DNA from: Cryptomeria japonica
Taxonomy: Eukaryota > Streptophyta > Pinopsida > Cupressales > Cupressaceae
Reading direction: 5' to 3'
Length of the DNA stretch: 64,000 bases
NCBI RefSeq assembly: GCF_030272615.1
Contig: NC_081412.1
Span: 20,003,932 to 20,067,931, forward strand
Shown: piece by piece, positions 11,197 through 22,682 of the stretch
How the letters are laid out: each line of letters opens with the position of its first letter
How positions within the stretch are numbered: position 1 is the first letter of the stretch
The notes under the pieces: model-generated
The model's input: the letters and a program-made list of their open reading frames with translations, nothing else
Databases searched by the model: none
Told to the model about the DNA's origin: nothing
Translations under genes and position numbers: made by a program

Positions 11197-13202
11197 TTTG
11201 ATTAATAGTTCCTTTAAATAGGGAAGAGTTTAATTTATTTTCTAAAGCTAAACACTACCAAATTATAATTTATTTAATTTATTTTGAAAAATAACTTATG
11301 GGTGAGATATGCCTACTAAATTATAATTGGACAACTTACAATTGCACAGCCTTTGTTAGTGCCACAAATGAAAAATAGGTGTAGAGGACAATGTGTTTGA
11401 ACCTTGCACATATTAGCAAGGCAAAGTTGGTAGCCATGTGGTACAGCAGTATCTGAATGGAATGAAAATATCTTTAGTCTCCCTTCATCAATTTTGCTGG
11501 ATTTGTTTTAATGTCAATAAAATAGTGGAAGAGGTCATGATGTTCAAAAATAATATTGACCAAAAACAAGTTGGCATCACTCACAAGCAGTAGATCACAT
11601 CTAAAAGACACGAAAGTTATAGTCTCCCTTTACAATAACTCCCAAATAACCAATCTATTTTATAAATTTCATTAAAAAGCTGTCATGGAAAAGGAAATCA
11701 ATATAGACAAATTGACTACTAAAATTGCCATTACTTACTGAAATCCATTTCCCAATACCTCTGGATTTTATAGAAGAATTTGAACGAAACTATATGTTCC
11801 CATGATAAATAGAATTTTAAACTGTTAAACCCATTGTTTCTTATTTCTGTCCAAAATTTTAGTTTTCAATTTCCAAATCAAAATAATGTAATCCGTGTCA
11901 TGATCCATAGCTGAGAAACATGAGTTTTTGGAACTCTATTGGAAGATGACTGTATATGGGAACACAATGCATAATTTGAGCCGTATAATCTATGATACAC
12001 AGCAAAGATAAATACAAATTTTAAGGTCTACATACATTTCGATAGGTCCAGATACAAATTTTTTCAATGGACACCAAGAAGAATCATCATTATTCTGAAA
12101 TATACAGAGCTGAATATAACATGGCCCTGGCAAAATTATCCTATATTGGTACCTAATATAGGCATGGCCCTTTAAGTCATTTATGACTGCCTTAGACTCT
12201 GGCATACGTGAGCTTATATCGAATCCACTCTTGAATTTCTTAAATTGGGTATGCATAGTTCAGAGTTTGAGAATCCAAGGCATTAATATTTCATGGTGAT
12301 AACCTGACTTCTTGTTTCAAGTGTTTGTAATGCCTAGGTTACTACCACTGGTGGCATTTGTGTTTTAAGTCTCTTGAAATTCTCTGGCATTTCTTAGTCT
12401 TTAAGTCCCTAGTCTCATCAACTCACAAACCATGTGTGTTTTTTCCAATAAACCTCAATAAATGTTATTATATGTTAGGAATTGTTTCTATTTTTGTTAT
12501 GTTTTCAGCCATAGGAATAACTAAGATATTAGCTAGTGTATAACTTTTGAACCTTGTGAAATTTTCTTAGTGTAAACAATATTAAATGAAGGTCCATAAG
12601 ACAATAGTCATATAGTACAAGTGTGTTGACCATTAAGAGGATTAACTTTCAGAACAATATTGTGACCTTGATCATGATCATGACTATGTCTTTAGAGAGT
12701 TAAAATTGAGGAAGACAACTATTAAGTAGAAGTAGAGTTGAAGAGTATGTGTTAGTAGAAAGAATGTATCATATACAGTTTTACATAAATTTTAATAATA
12801 CAAGATAAATATGAATTTAAAATAATTTGAGATTTTTTTAATTTTATTAAAAATTAAGTTAATTTATGAAATTTTAATAATTATAAAATTATTTTTTATA
12901 TTTTAATTTTTGAAAAATGTTTTTTTTGAAAATATTTTATATATTTAAAAAATTCATATTGTAAAATCATATATTTGTATCTTTAATTTTTTTAATTTTA
13001 ATTGTTAATGACAGAGAACGAAATATATTGGATTGATAATTTGACGAGGTTTGCAACTCAGTCATGCTAGGGTTTCTGCATGTGTGCGAGCTCTTGTCGG
13101 CTCGAGGGCCGGACAAGCTTCATTTACTGAAGGCCTATACAGTTCCTCTCTCTCTCTTTCCATTAGTTGATGTATTTTTCCTTTTTCCCCCCTATTCATT
13201 AG

Positions 13203-15042
13203 ATGTCTAATAACTCTCCGGCCAGTGAAGTTCCTTTGTCATCGGATAAATCGTTCAAGGATGCTTTGATCAATCACCCTAGTGTGCATTCGAACGCGGT
13301 GTTTCTCCTACAACCAGTGGCCCCCTTTGACTCCAACAACGATGGAAAAGGTAAGGGGTCTATACCTACTAGACTCACAGTTAGGCCTAACTCTCTTATG
13401 GCCCAGGCTATTGATTTAGAGAAAAATAGGCTAAAGGCGTCTGCTATTTTCTTTGTGCCCTTGGATGTGAATGCTCTTCCCTCATGCAATTTCATTAATA
13501 ATTGGTTTCAAAAGGTATGGGGAAAAAACTAGGGTTTTCTATTTCCTTCTGCAGAATGGTTCAAAGAGGGATTTTCATTATTTTCTTTAATTCTTCCAAA
13601 CATCAGTATGATGTAGTTAGGAAACAATTTTGGAATGTGGGGAAGTGTTGCTTTAGGGCTTTAAGATGGTTGCCTAAAACTAAAAAAGAAGATGTTATGG
13701 CAGTTTCGTGCTCTAGATGGGTTTTGATCCAAAATGTTCCTCCTTATGTTTGGAATCTTCTTCCTAAAGCCATGGCTAGTCTTTGTGATGTGTTGAGAAT
13801 AGATAACTCTGCTACCCTCCTACCTCATCTTGATTCTAGGATGCTTATTGCCATTCACCCCAGTATTACCTTGCCCAATAAATTGGTTGTTGATCTCGAT
13901 GAAGAGTCTTTTTCCTACCCTATTAAATTTTCAGGGGTTTTTAATGCTTGTTTTGTTTGTAAGATGGATGGGCACCTCCGCAAAGATTGCCCACTCCTTG
14001 TGAGACCCAAACCCCCTTGCAGTCCCAATTTATAATCACCTCCTTTGGCTGTTGTTGCCTCTTTTGTCTTGATCCCTCCCTCCTCCCCTCCACCCTCCTC
14101 GTCTGCCTCCATTTTGGCCCCTGGTAGTGCTTCGCCAACAGTCTTTGCTTCTTTGTCTACCTTTCCCTCTCTACATTCCACCCTCCCCAACCCCCCCTGT
14201 CCCCTCCTATCTTGCTGGGTGGTTCAGCTGACTTGGCGCCCCCCCTCCTCCTGAATGCTCAATAGCTGGTTTTGTAGAAGATAAGGAGCCTAGTGGCTAT
14301 TAGAAATAGAATTCAGAATCTTTTCACTGAGAATAACAAACAGGCTGTTGATAATGGTATTGAAAGTAACAAAACTCTTACTGTAGCTAGGGGTGGGACT
14401 ACGACCACCCAATCCTGCACTCCTAGTAGTGCTAGTAAGGTTCCTGAAGTTGGGGACATTAGAGCCAAGCAAGCTACGACTGAGGTCTCCTTGGAAGCTA
14501 ATTCTTAATTCTTGGATGAAGCTAGTTTTGAGATCACCAGGGCTTATAATCATGAGGTCATACTTATTAATATCTTGATTTCTACTGAGCCCTCAAGCAC
14601 TCCTTCCTTCAGGTTCCCTGGTAACCATAACAAGAGTGAGGACTCAAACCGTGTGGGCTATTCCCTATGCTCCAATATGAATGTTGTTGTTGACAATGCT
14701 ATAGATTTAGGGGCATCTGTTGTCGATAGAGGATTCATCAAGGAAGGTTTGAATCAGAAGCAATGGGCTATAGTGCCTTATACCACTTTTTTAGCCGAAA
14801 GAATGGTGGAGAAGGTTATGTCTGATATTGGACTTCAGAGTTGTCCTAAAAAGAATTGCAGGCCCCACCAGAGATCGAAGAAGAATTCTACCCACTTTGG
14901 GGTTGATCAATCTACCCAACTAAAAAAGCATAGAGGTACACCATTGGGGTCAACCAATAAAAAGAATGGTTTTGCCCCCCCTAAGAAGCATATCTCTAAA
15001 TGCTATAAGTCCTTTAGGACCCCAATGGGCACTGCACCCTAA
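13203..15042 (+). pseudogene. LINE-4 ORF1: nucleic-acid-binding protein with CCHC knuckle
   Basis: The start ATG at 13203 opens MSNNSPASEVPLSSDKSFKD. A frameshift near 13500-13530 moves the frame to 13502-14035, which carries a DUF4283-like stretch (W..L....W, then RWVLIQNVPPYVWN) and a zinc knuckle C-F-V-C-K-M-D-G-H-L-R-K-D-C (C-x2-C-x4-H-x4-C) at about 13945-13990. A Ser/Pro-rich linker follows, and a third frame (14293-15042) with one internal stop gives a basic tail ending RTPMGTAP. In plant LINEs this protein packages the RNA. The two frame changes and the stop show it is dead. Confidence 0.85.
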
Positions 15043-15044
15043 TT

Positions 15045-17489
15045 AAACATCTATGACCTTGCATCTCATCTCTTAGAATGTTCAGGGATTGGAGTCCTTG
15101 GATAGAAAGTATGTCATCAAAAGATTTCTTAGAGTAAGGATAGAGGTAGATTTCTTGATGCTCTAGGAGCTGAAAGCAGCCAATTTTACTTTGGACATCA
15201 ATTTGAAATGTATTTAGAAAGAGGCCGCTCAATTTAGTACTAAGAACAACAAAGGAAAGGAGTACTGCCATTTTGGTATCTAACAAGTGGGCTAAGCTCG
15301 TAGATTCGTGGGGTATTTCTCCTTGCAATAGAGCAATTTGGCTCAAGATTATTTTCAATGGTACACCCTTTTGTATCATCTCACTATATGTGTCCAATGA
15401 CCATAGAGATTGCATTTCATTATGGAAGTGGTCAGCTAATTTGGAGGATATCCCTTGGATTGCTGGGGGAGATTTTAACATGATTGAAAATGCTCAAGAC
15501 AAGAGTGGAGGTTCTAAATTTGAATGGAATCCAAATGAGAGGTTTTATTAGAATAGGATGATTAACAAGCTGAGCTTAGTGGATCCTATAGCTGGTAGGA
15601 AGCAAGATTATAGGGACATTTGATATACTTGGTGTGACTATAAACAAGGGTCTAAAAGGATCTACAACATATTGGAAAGGTTCTACTTTAACAGGGATGC
15701 CTTCTATGCGACCTCGGAGCCTGATAATGTGAGTGTCAAGACCATCCCCTACACACTATCTAACCATCATTCCATTGCCATGTCTATCCACCCCCCTGTG
15801 TCCCCCATAACAAACCATCACCCTTCAGAGTGTTTTTCCCTCAATATTGGCATGCTTAAAGATGAATGTGTCACCCATGTTGCCTTCCTTATTAGAGAAT
15901 ACAATGCCTAGATCCCAACCTTTGAGAATGTAATTGATAGATGGAATCAAAACATTGATAGCTGGAGAGTCTTGTTTTAGATTGTAGGACAAAAAAAACC
16001 GATGGATGGCAGGAAGGTTGAGCTTGATCTAGATAATCAACTCCTGGAAGAAGAAGAATTTATTCAAAATCACGCTGATGCCACTGAGGAAACTTTTTGC
16101 ATTAGGGTTACTAGGGACTCCCTAAGAGCTATTCAAAATAAGAAGATTCAGGAGGCCAAGGTGGGAGCTAGAATTAATTGGGTGGAGTATGGAGACAAGG
16201 GATCTAAGTTATTTTTTAACTTCCTTAATAAAAAAGAGGCAAAGGAGTGGGTGGGTTCAATCAAGGAAGGGGATAAATTGGTCACCAAGTAGGAAGATAT
16301 CCTAACAACCTTCTCTAACCAGTACAAGACCCTATTCACTTCATAGGATATGGGACTTGATATGGATTCTCTTAAAGTCTCTACTCTTATACCCAAGAAG
16401 ATTGAGGAGAAATATGCTAGGATGCTTGATAAGGACATCACATTAAGGGAGATTGCTTTGGCCATCAAAGCCCTAAAGAAAGATAAAGCCCCTGGGCCTG
16501 ATGGACTATCAATAGAAATTGATCAAGTTAACTATGATTGGATCTGTGAAGACTTGCTACAACTATATCAGGCAGCCATAGAACAGGGATCTCTAGGCTG
16601 TAGGATCAACAATGGCACTATCAAACTCATTCCTAAAGAAGGATATAAAACCCTTATCAAGAATTGGAGACCCATTACTCCTCTAAATGTTTCCTACAAG
16701 ATAATGGCCAAAATTCTTGCAGATAGGATGGTAAAGGTTCTTCCTAAAATCATCAACCCCACCCAAACTAGTTTTATTAGAGGGAGATACATTATGGAAA
16801 ACTTAATTACTTGTGGGAGTCCTTACACTGGGAAAAAGAATCCAATTGAAATGGGGCAATATTTTTGATATATTTTGAAAAGGCATATGACAGGAGAGAA
16901 TGAAATTTTGTCTTAAGGATGTTGGAGAGTCTAGGCCTACCTCCTTACTTCTGCAAGATCACGCAAACACTACTAAGGGATACTTCAGCTTGTGTGGAAA
17001 TTAATGGCAGAAAATCTTATGCTTTCACCTTGTCTAGATCAATTAGGAAAGGATTTCCACTTGCCCTTGCCCTATTTGTCATAGCAGCAGATGTCTTGCA
17101 CTACCTTCTCAGAGATTGCCCCCTTTCCACTAGAGTATCAGGGATCAAATTGTCCAATAATTTAGAACTCCTGAATATTCAATTTGCTGATGACACGACC
17201 ATCCTCCTAGACTTATCTGAAAATAATTTGGAAGCACTAATGATGAAGCTCTCGATCTTCTGTAAGGCCCCAGGGAGAAAAATCTCCCTCCCCAAGTCTA
17301 TCATGTTGAGTTGGAAATCTCACTCTCCTCCTTGGTTTTCTAAGTATTCTATCTCTTGGGGTGGCCTAGAACACCAAGTGAGATACCTTAGCATCGTGTT
17401 TCCTATTAGCCCCAACCTGAAGGAAATGTGGGAGTGAGTTAAGATTAATATTGATAAGAAGCCAAGGAAGTGGAACACACACTACCTAT
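15045..17489 (+). pseudogene. LINE-4 ORF2, first part: endonuclease and reverse transcriptase
   Basis: The endonuclease begins with N-V-Q-G-L after a TAG where the family has tryptophan, then LQELKA (catalytic Glu), GGDFNMIE near 15470, and LSNHHSIA near 15750 where SDH is expected. The RT (16350-17437) has KAPGPDGLS, KLIPKEG, NWRPITPLN, FIRGRYIMEN and an intact FADDTTILL catalytic box at about 17180. A frameshift separates 16868 from 16919, where the first catalytic box (A-Y-D-R) is garbled. Several stops interrupt the endonuclease. The frame is cut at KWNTHYLS by the LTR element and resumes at 27965. Confidence 0.9.
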
Positions 17490-17494
17490 CTATG
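17490..17494. repeat. Left 5-bp target duplication of the nested element
   Basis: CTATG, repeated at 27960-27964. It lies in the LINE-4 ORF2 codons before M-A-G-R. Confidence 0.9.
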
Positions 17495-17834
17495 TGTTGT
17501 GATGTATTCACACATCACCCCATCGCGAATGGGGACCCCTACTTTTTTTTCACTTTGTGGGGTTTTGCTTTCTAGGTTTTAGTGTTTTGTTTGTTAGCCT
17601 TTTCTTTTCAAGTGTCACCAGGGGGATCACTAGGATGGCAGGCTCTACTTCAGCCGAGGTGAGTCTTTGGGGCCCCCGAATTAGGGTTTCTTTGAAAGTC
17701 TTCCTTAGGGCCTTGGTTTTTCTCTTGTTGCTAATTGTGTCTTGTGTGGTGAGCGAGTATCATTCTTGAAGGTCCGAGCTATGTCAAGTTGGTGAGTGAT
17801 GAAGTCTGGAATGTCATCCTGATCTTCAAATGCC

Positions 17835-17925
17835 CTGAAATTTGGCTAAGTCTGGAATGTCTTGATCCTGAAATTTGGCTAAGTTTGAAATGTCCTGATC
17901 TTGAAATTTGACTAATTCTGGAAAA
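17835..17925. repeat. Three 33-bp tandem units in the 5' LTR
   Basis: Units start at 17835, 17868 and 17901 with (c/t)tgaaatttg(g/a)ctaa. The 3' LTR has the same three units starting at 25562, 25595 and 25628. Confidence 0.85.
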
Positions 17926-18008
17926 CTAAAGAATCCTCCAAAAACTAGATTTTTCAATATAACTCCTGGAGGTCCGAAACCACTCTCAACCATCCCGACA
18001 ATACATAT

Positions 18009-18080
18009 GGAATATAACTTAAAGTATAAGAAAGAAGAAAGATATAAGGAAATGTCACTTATACTTAAATGTTATATTCC
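18009..18080. repeat. Long inverted repeat in the 5' LTR
   Basis: Left arm ggaatataacttaaagtata; right arm ends aaatgttatattcc. Arms of about 22 nt flank a loop of about 27 nt. The 3' LTR (25736-25772) keeps only the outer 10 nt of each arm around a shorter loop. Confidence 0.8.
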
Positions 18081-18115
18081 ATAAAATGATCGTGACCGAG
18101 AGTCCAAAATGTAAA

Positions 18116-20206
18116 ATTTCACTCCTAACTCTTCCAAAGGGTCCAAAGCGAATTTCACTCCTGACCCTTCCAAAGGGTCCAAAGCAAAATTCTTGAAAAC
18201 ACTCATTTTTCTTTTAGTCAAAGTCAGGACCAAGGTGGAAATGAAAGGAAAGTAGTCTATGTTTGCCTCCCAAGGAAGATTAGAGTTTGAAAAATCAAGA
18301 ATCAAGGTCAAAACATGATTTTCGCTCCTGACCCTTCCAAAGGGTCCAGAGTGAAAATCCTTATAGCTCTTGTTTTCTTCTTTGTTTTGGCTAGGCGTTG
18401 GCATGATGAAGGAGGAATTAGTATGCTCTTGCCCTGAGAGGGAGTGGGATGCTTTGGGAGATCAAGATTTTAGCCTAAAAGAGAACTTCGCTCTTGACCC
18501 TTCCAAAGGGTCTAGAGTGAAATTCATTATATACTTCATTTGCTCCCTTGTTTTAGCTTGAAACCTTGCTCCTTAGATGAAGAATGATCTATATTTTCTC
18601 ACAAATAAGATTGAAAGTTTGAAAATTGAACAAACAAGCCCAAATCATGATATTCGCTCTCGACCCTTCAAAGGGTCCATAGCGAAAATCTTCTTAGACC
18701 TCATTCCCTCCCTAGTTCGACCAAATTTTGATGTCCGAGGTAGGTTGAAAGGAAGGATGGACATCTTTTGGCCTTTGGAAATGTTTGAAAGCATTGAAAA
18801 ATGAAGGATTTTAGCCAAGAGGGTGAATTTCACTCCTGACCCTTCCAAAGGGTCTAGAGCAAAATTCTTGGAAACTCATATTTTCTTCTTGGAGATGGTA
18901 AAATTCTTGAGTTTTATGGCATGGTTAGAAGGAATTTGATGTGTTCTTGCCTTTGAATATTGGATTGAGGTAATGGAGTAGTCAAAAAAAGTTGAAAATA
19001 GGAAATTTGCTCTTGACCCTTCCTAAGGGTCCAAAGCGAAATTTCTAAAATCACCTATTTTCCCTGCAGGTCTAGTCAAACTTTAGGTTTTCATTGCTTA
19101 GATGGGTGCGAGGAGACATGTTATTTCCTTTTGAAGATAATTGATGTTGAAAAATGATGGAAATTAGCCCAAACCAAGGATTTTGCTCCTGACCCTTCTA
19201 AAGGGTCCAGAGCAAAATTCCTAAAATCCCTTATTTTCCTAGCAAAGTCAAGTCAAACTTGGGTTTTTGTAGCTTGGATGGGTGAGGACAAGTGCTTTCT
19301 TTCCTTTTAAGGTGGATTAAAATTGAAATGATGGAGAAATGAGCCTAAAACAAGATTTTCGCTCCTAACCCTTCCAAAGGGTCCAAAGTGAAAATCCTAA
19401 AACCCATCATTTGCTCCAAAATTTTTGCCAAGCCATGCCTAGAATAAGGTGAGGGATGCCCTTTAGATTTCCATTGAATTGATTGTTGCCTCCAAAAATG
19501 ATGATTTTGGGCTAGAGGAAGAAAATCGCTCCTGACCCTTCCAAAGGGTCCAGGGCGAAATTGTGCAAAATCTATCTTTTCCCTTAATTTTATGCCAAAT
19601 CTAGTGTGGATCAGGATCAAAGAAGGCCTTAGGAATGACTTCAAATTGCCAATGATTATCAAGTTTGAAGAAATTGAGCCACATGATGAAAATCGCTCCT
19701 GACCCTTCCAAAGGGTCCAAAGCGAAATTCTTCATAATCACTATTTCCCCTTTGTGTCAAGACAAGATTTCGATCCCTAAGGCATGAAAAGGTTGGAGGG
19801 AGGTTATTTAAGCCTTGCAAGATGAGTTGAAGTGAATGAGAACAAGCAAATCAAGAATTTCACTCTTGACCCTTCCAAAGGTTCCAGAGCGAAATTCCCA
19901 AAATCACCTAGTTTGCCCATGAGGAAGGTCAAGTTGTGGATTCCTAGCCTTTGGTGAGGAGAAGGATAGTGTATGCTTGCCTTGGAAGGAATTTTGGAGT
20001 AGAGACATGATGGATTTTGTCCAAAAATGCAAAATTCGTTCCTGACCCTTTCAGAGGGTCCAGGGCGAAATCCTTTGAAACTACTATTTTTCACCTTGTT
20101 GGGGCCAGGCGAGGAGCTAATTGTGAAATAATGTCGAAGAGAGGTCTAAATTGGGCAAAATAGCAAATTTCACTCCTGACCCTTCCAAAGGGTCCAGGGC
20201 AAAATT
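18116..20206. repeat. Array of 14 hairpin-bearing units in the 5' LTR
   Basis: A 37-nt core recurs at about 18116, 18152, 18317, 18485, 18653, 18827, 19006, 19181, 19356, 19526, 19692, 19859, 20036 and 20169, so the period is about 165-180 bp, except that the first two cores touch. The core has outer arms TTTCGCTC/GAGCGAAA, inner arms GACCCTT/AAAGGGTC and a CC loop. The cores stay close to consensus while the 130-bp spacers differ strongly. Most core changes are C-to-T or G-to-A at CG sites, as expected from methylated-cytosine decay. The array lies in U3, upstream of the TATA box, so in a transcript it would sit near the 3' end. Confidence 0.93.
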
Positions 20207-20844
20207 CTTATAGGGCCTGTCCTTGGGGAGAATCTTGAGCAAGCTTTATTTTTTTTATATCTTCTTGTTGATGATTTAAGGTGGAAAATGCTATGTTATA
20301 TGACCTTAATCACCTTTTGGTTTGTTGTGCAGATGAAATAAGAATAGGCCAGATCAAGGATGACCACTTCCAGTCCAAAATCATCAAGGACGACCTCTTC
20401 CAGTCCAGCATTTGAAGGAAAGGTACACCATCCATCCTACACATCAAAGACAAAGGAGGTTAAAGTAAGGGTCCATTGAAGAAGCAGATAGTTTCAAAAG
20501 AGTTAATTAAAATTATCTTCTCAGCATCATTGAATTGAGTATCTACCAAGTTGCAAGTGTCAGACAAGGTGGCATCCTAGTCATCACTCCTCCAGTCAGA
20601 TTGGTCCATCTCAGCGTGTCCAGATTCAATGTACCTGACTCCTCAAAAATGACACAAACTTCGATGTACCTACCCCAGTTATCCATTGGTCGAATATTCT
20701 AGAGAAGACATGTGTCTAAATAATGCAATTATTTCATTGGCCAGAATTGAGTTTGTTGTAACAAACCCTAATTAGGGTTTTCATTGTAAGATCTCAGCCA
20801 TTGATTTCAAGTCAATCTGAGCCATAGAATTGTATTAAGTGCAC

Positions 20845-20852
20845 TATATAAG
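20845..20852 (+). promoter_or_regulatory. TATA box of the 5' LTR
   Basis: TATATAAG within gcactatataagcc, about 640 bp after the hairpin array. The 3' LTR has the same octamer at 27078-27085 in the same context. Confidence 0.65.
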
Positions 20853-21704
20853 CCTTGGCTCCTCATTTGTAAAGGCTAATAGTTAGTCAATAGTCAGAAA
20901 TAGTGAATAGTTAGTTGATAGAATAGCAGTTAGAGTAGGATAGAAAGAGAAGGCAAATATTGTTGCCAAGATGTTGTAAAAGACTTGTAAAACTTCATTG
21001 AAGAAATGGTGAACTCTATGGGTCGATTCAACAATTTGCATGGTCTCTATACTTCTTAGATTTGATTTCATGTTATTAGATGAGTGGAAGAAATGTGTTT
21101 GATTGATGATGAAATTCATATATCCATACTACTTGCAGTTTGTTGATTGTAGACTTGCCTTGTGTAGTCAATTGGAATCATTTAGTTTAATCTTAACTTC
21201 AATTGTCACTTCTTCAATGATATGCATCAGCCTGATGGTGTCTATGTCAGTAGCGATAATCTGAACATCATAAAGTTTTCCTTCGAAGATCGCACTAACC
21301 TTGTGGATATGGTCCTAGGATGTCAAAACAAGACTTAGAATTTCATCAAAGGTTATTCCTTGCTCCTACATTCTTAGTGTCAGAATTAGATCCTTTCCTC
21401 ACCCTCATCCTTTTCCTTTTTTTTTTTTAAAATCTAGACTAGTGAAATCCTGTGTTCCAGTAATATTCAAAGTGAATCAGACGTTCAGTCATCAAGTGTA
21501 AGTCCCCTTGTGATTCTAGAAAAATCACATCATACCACAAAGAGCTTATTCACGAGTAGAGAACCTACATACAAGAACCTTGGAGTTGCCTCGACTGATC
21601 CTTCGACGAGATCTTCAGCAGTCGGGAAACTTTGCTCAAGAGAGGAGAAGGTATCTTTAGGTATTTTATTCTATGTTCGCATGTGCATAAAAAATACATC
21701 AACA

Positions 21705-22260
21705 GAATTGGGGCTAGAAGGAGGGCTGAGCATTATCATGCCATGAGTAGATGAAATCAAGATCCTAATTCACAAGGAGTTATCCAGGACTTTTGTCCCT
21801 CCTCCCGTGCTCAACAAAATTGGTGCTAGAAGGAGGTCATGATCGTGATGAATGCCTAAACAACTAGACTTCAGATTCTATCAATTCATGTTTGCGGGAG
21901 TAATCTTAAAGACTTTTTTTTCACCCTCCTTTGCGCTCAACAGAATTGGCGCTAGAAGGAGGGCTGAACATTTGAATGTCGGATCTTGTCAATTCACATC
22001 ACATTTGAAGAAATCATCGTAAGGATTTTTACCCTCTTGACGCTCAACAAAATTAAAGCAGAAGAAAGGTGAGCGAATGCAAACTCTTGAATCCAAGGAA
22101 GATCAGTGGAAAGCCTTTTCTCAAACACTCGACGGAAGTGATACAAAGAAGGAGGGCATGATCACGATAAACGCCTGAACAACTGAAAGAATTAGGAGTA
22201 CCTAACAATGAATGCGAACTTTGGAATCCAAGGAAGATCAGTGGAAAGCCTTCTTCAATG
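21705..22260 (+). repeat. Leader with repeated primer-site-like motif and tandem units
   Basis: Directly after the 5' LTR, aattggGGCtagaaggaggg occurs, and variants recur at about 21812 (attggtgctagaaggagg) and 21945 (attggcgctagaaggaggg). Each later one is preceded by ctcaaca(a/g)a, a copy of the LTR end. A further 135-bp tandem pair shares gaatccaaggaagatcagtg (22089 and 22224). The motif adjoining the LTR is where the tRNA primer-binding site should lie, so that region seems to have been amplified. Confidence 0.65.
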
Positions 22261-22389
22261 CTCGACGAAAGTGGTATAGAGAAGGAAGGTGATCATTGTG
22301 TCATCAATTGGACTTGCGAAAACAAGGAAGCAAGCTGGAACCAGTTGAACATTCAAGTTGAATCTGAGATATTCGAGATCTCTCTTATC

Positions 22390-22525
22390 TCGAAAATTAA
22401 AAAAAGTGAAAATAGAAAATCCAAAAAAATGTAAAAAACCCAAAATTCCAAAAAAAAGTGAAAATAGAAAATCCAAAAAAATCAAAAAATCCAAAAGAAA
22501 ATCAAAAAATCAAAAAGAAAAGATT
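22390..22525. repeat. A-rich low-complexity tract
   Basis: Repeats of gaaaatagaaaatccaaaaa and aatcaaaaaat. It makes a lysine-rich frame by chance and is not a gene. Confidence 0.8.
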
Positions 22526-22682
22526 TCTCAATGGAGTGGCAATAGTTTCATGACGAGCAACAAGTTGATTTTCCTCAACTTTGGTGGAGATTAGATATAC
22601 AGCTTTATCCACGCAGATTGTCCGAGTTTGCAAGACCAGGGCGGAGTCGAGTCCATGAGACAGAGGAACATGATAAAATGTA

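Larger units (their letters stand above)
9803..12998. other. Non-coding interval with small tandem repeats
   Basis: Short frames here show no codon structure or recognisable domain. Apart from the two short tandem duplications listed separately I see no transposon ends. The last 180 bp (12820-12998) are extremely AT-rich and form the LINE-4 target. Confidence 0.6.
17495..21704 (+). repeat. 5' LTR of the nested element (4,210 bp)
   Basis: It begins TGTTGTGATG and ends tacatcaaca. From the left it contains three 33-bp tandem units (17835-17925), a long inverted repeat (18009-18080), a hairpin array of 14 units (18116-20206), a TATA box (20845) and a short R/U5 region with agttagtcaatagtcag-like repeats. 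The surplus over the other LTR lies in the hairpin array. Confidence 0.92.

Noticed and set aside
18116-20206. CRISPR-like array
   Set aside because: The repeats are palindromic and regularly spaced, but the spacers are about 130 bp and related to each other, and the host is a plant; it is an LTR-internal satellite.
22358-22594. Lysine-rich 78-codon frame
   Set aside because: It is the A-rich leader tract; the composition is a by-product of repeated aaaaatcc.
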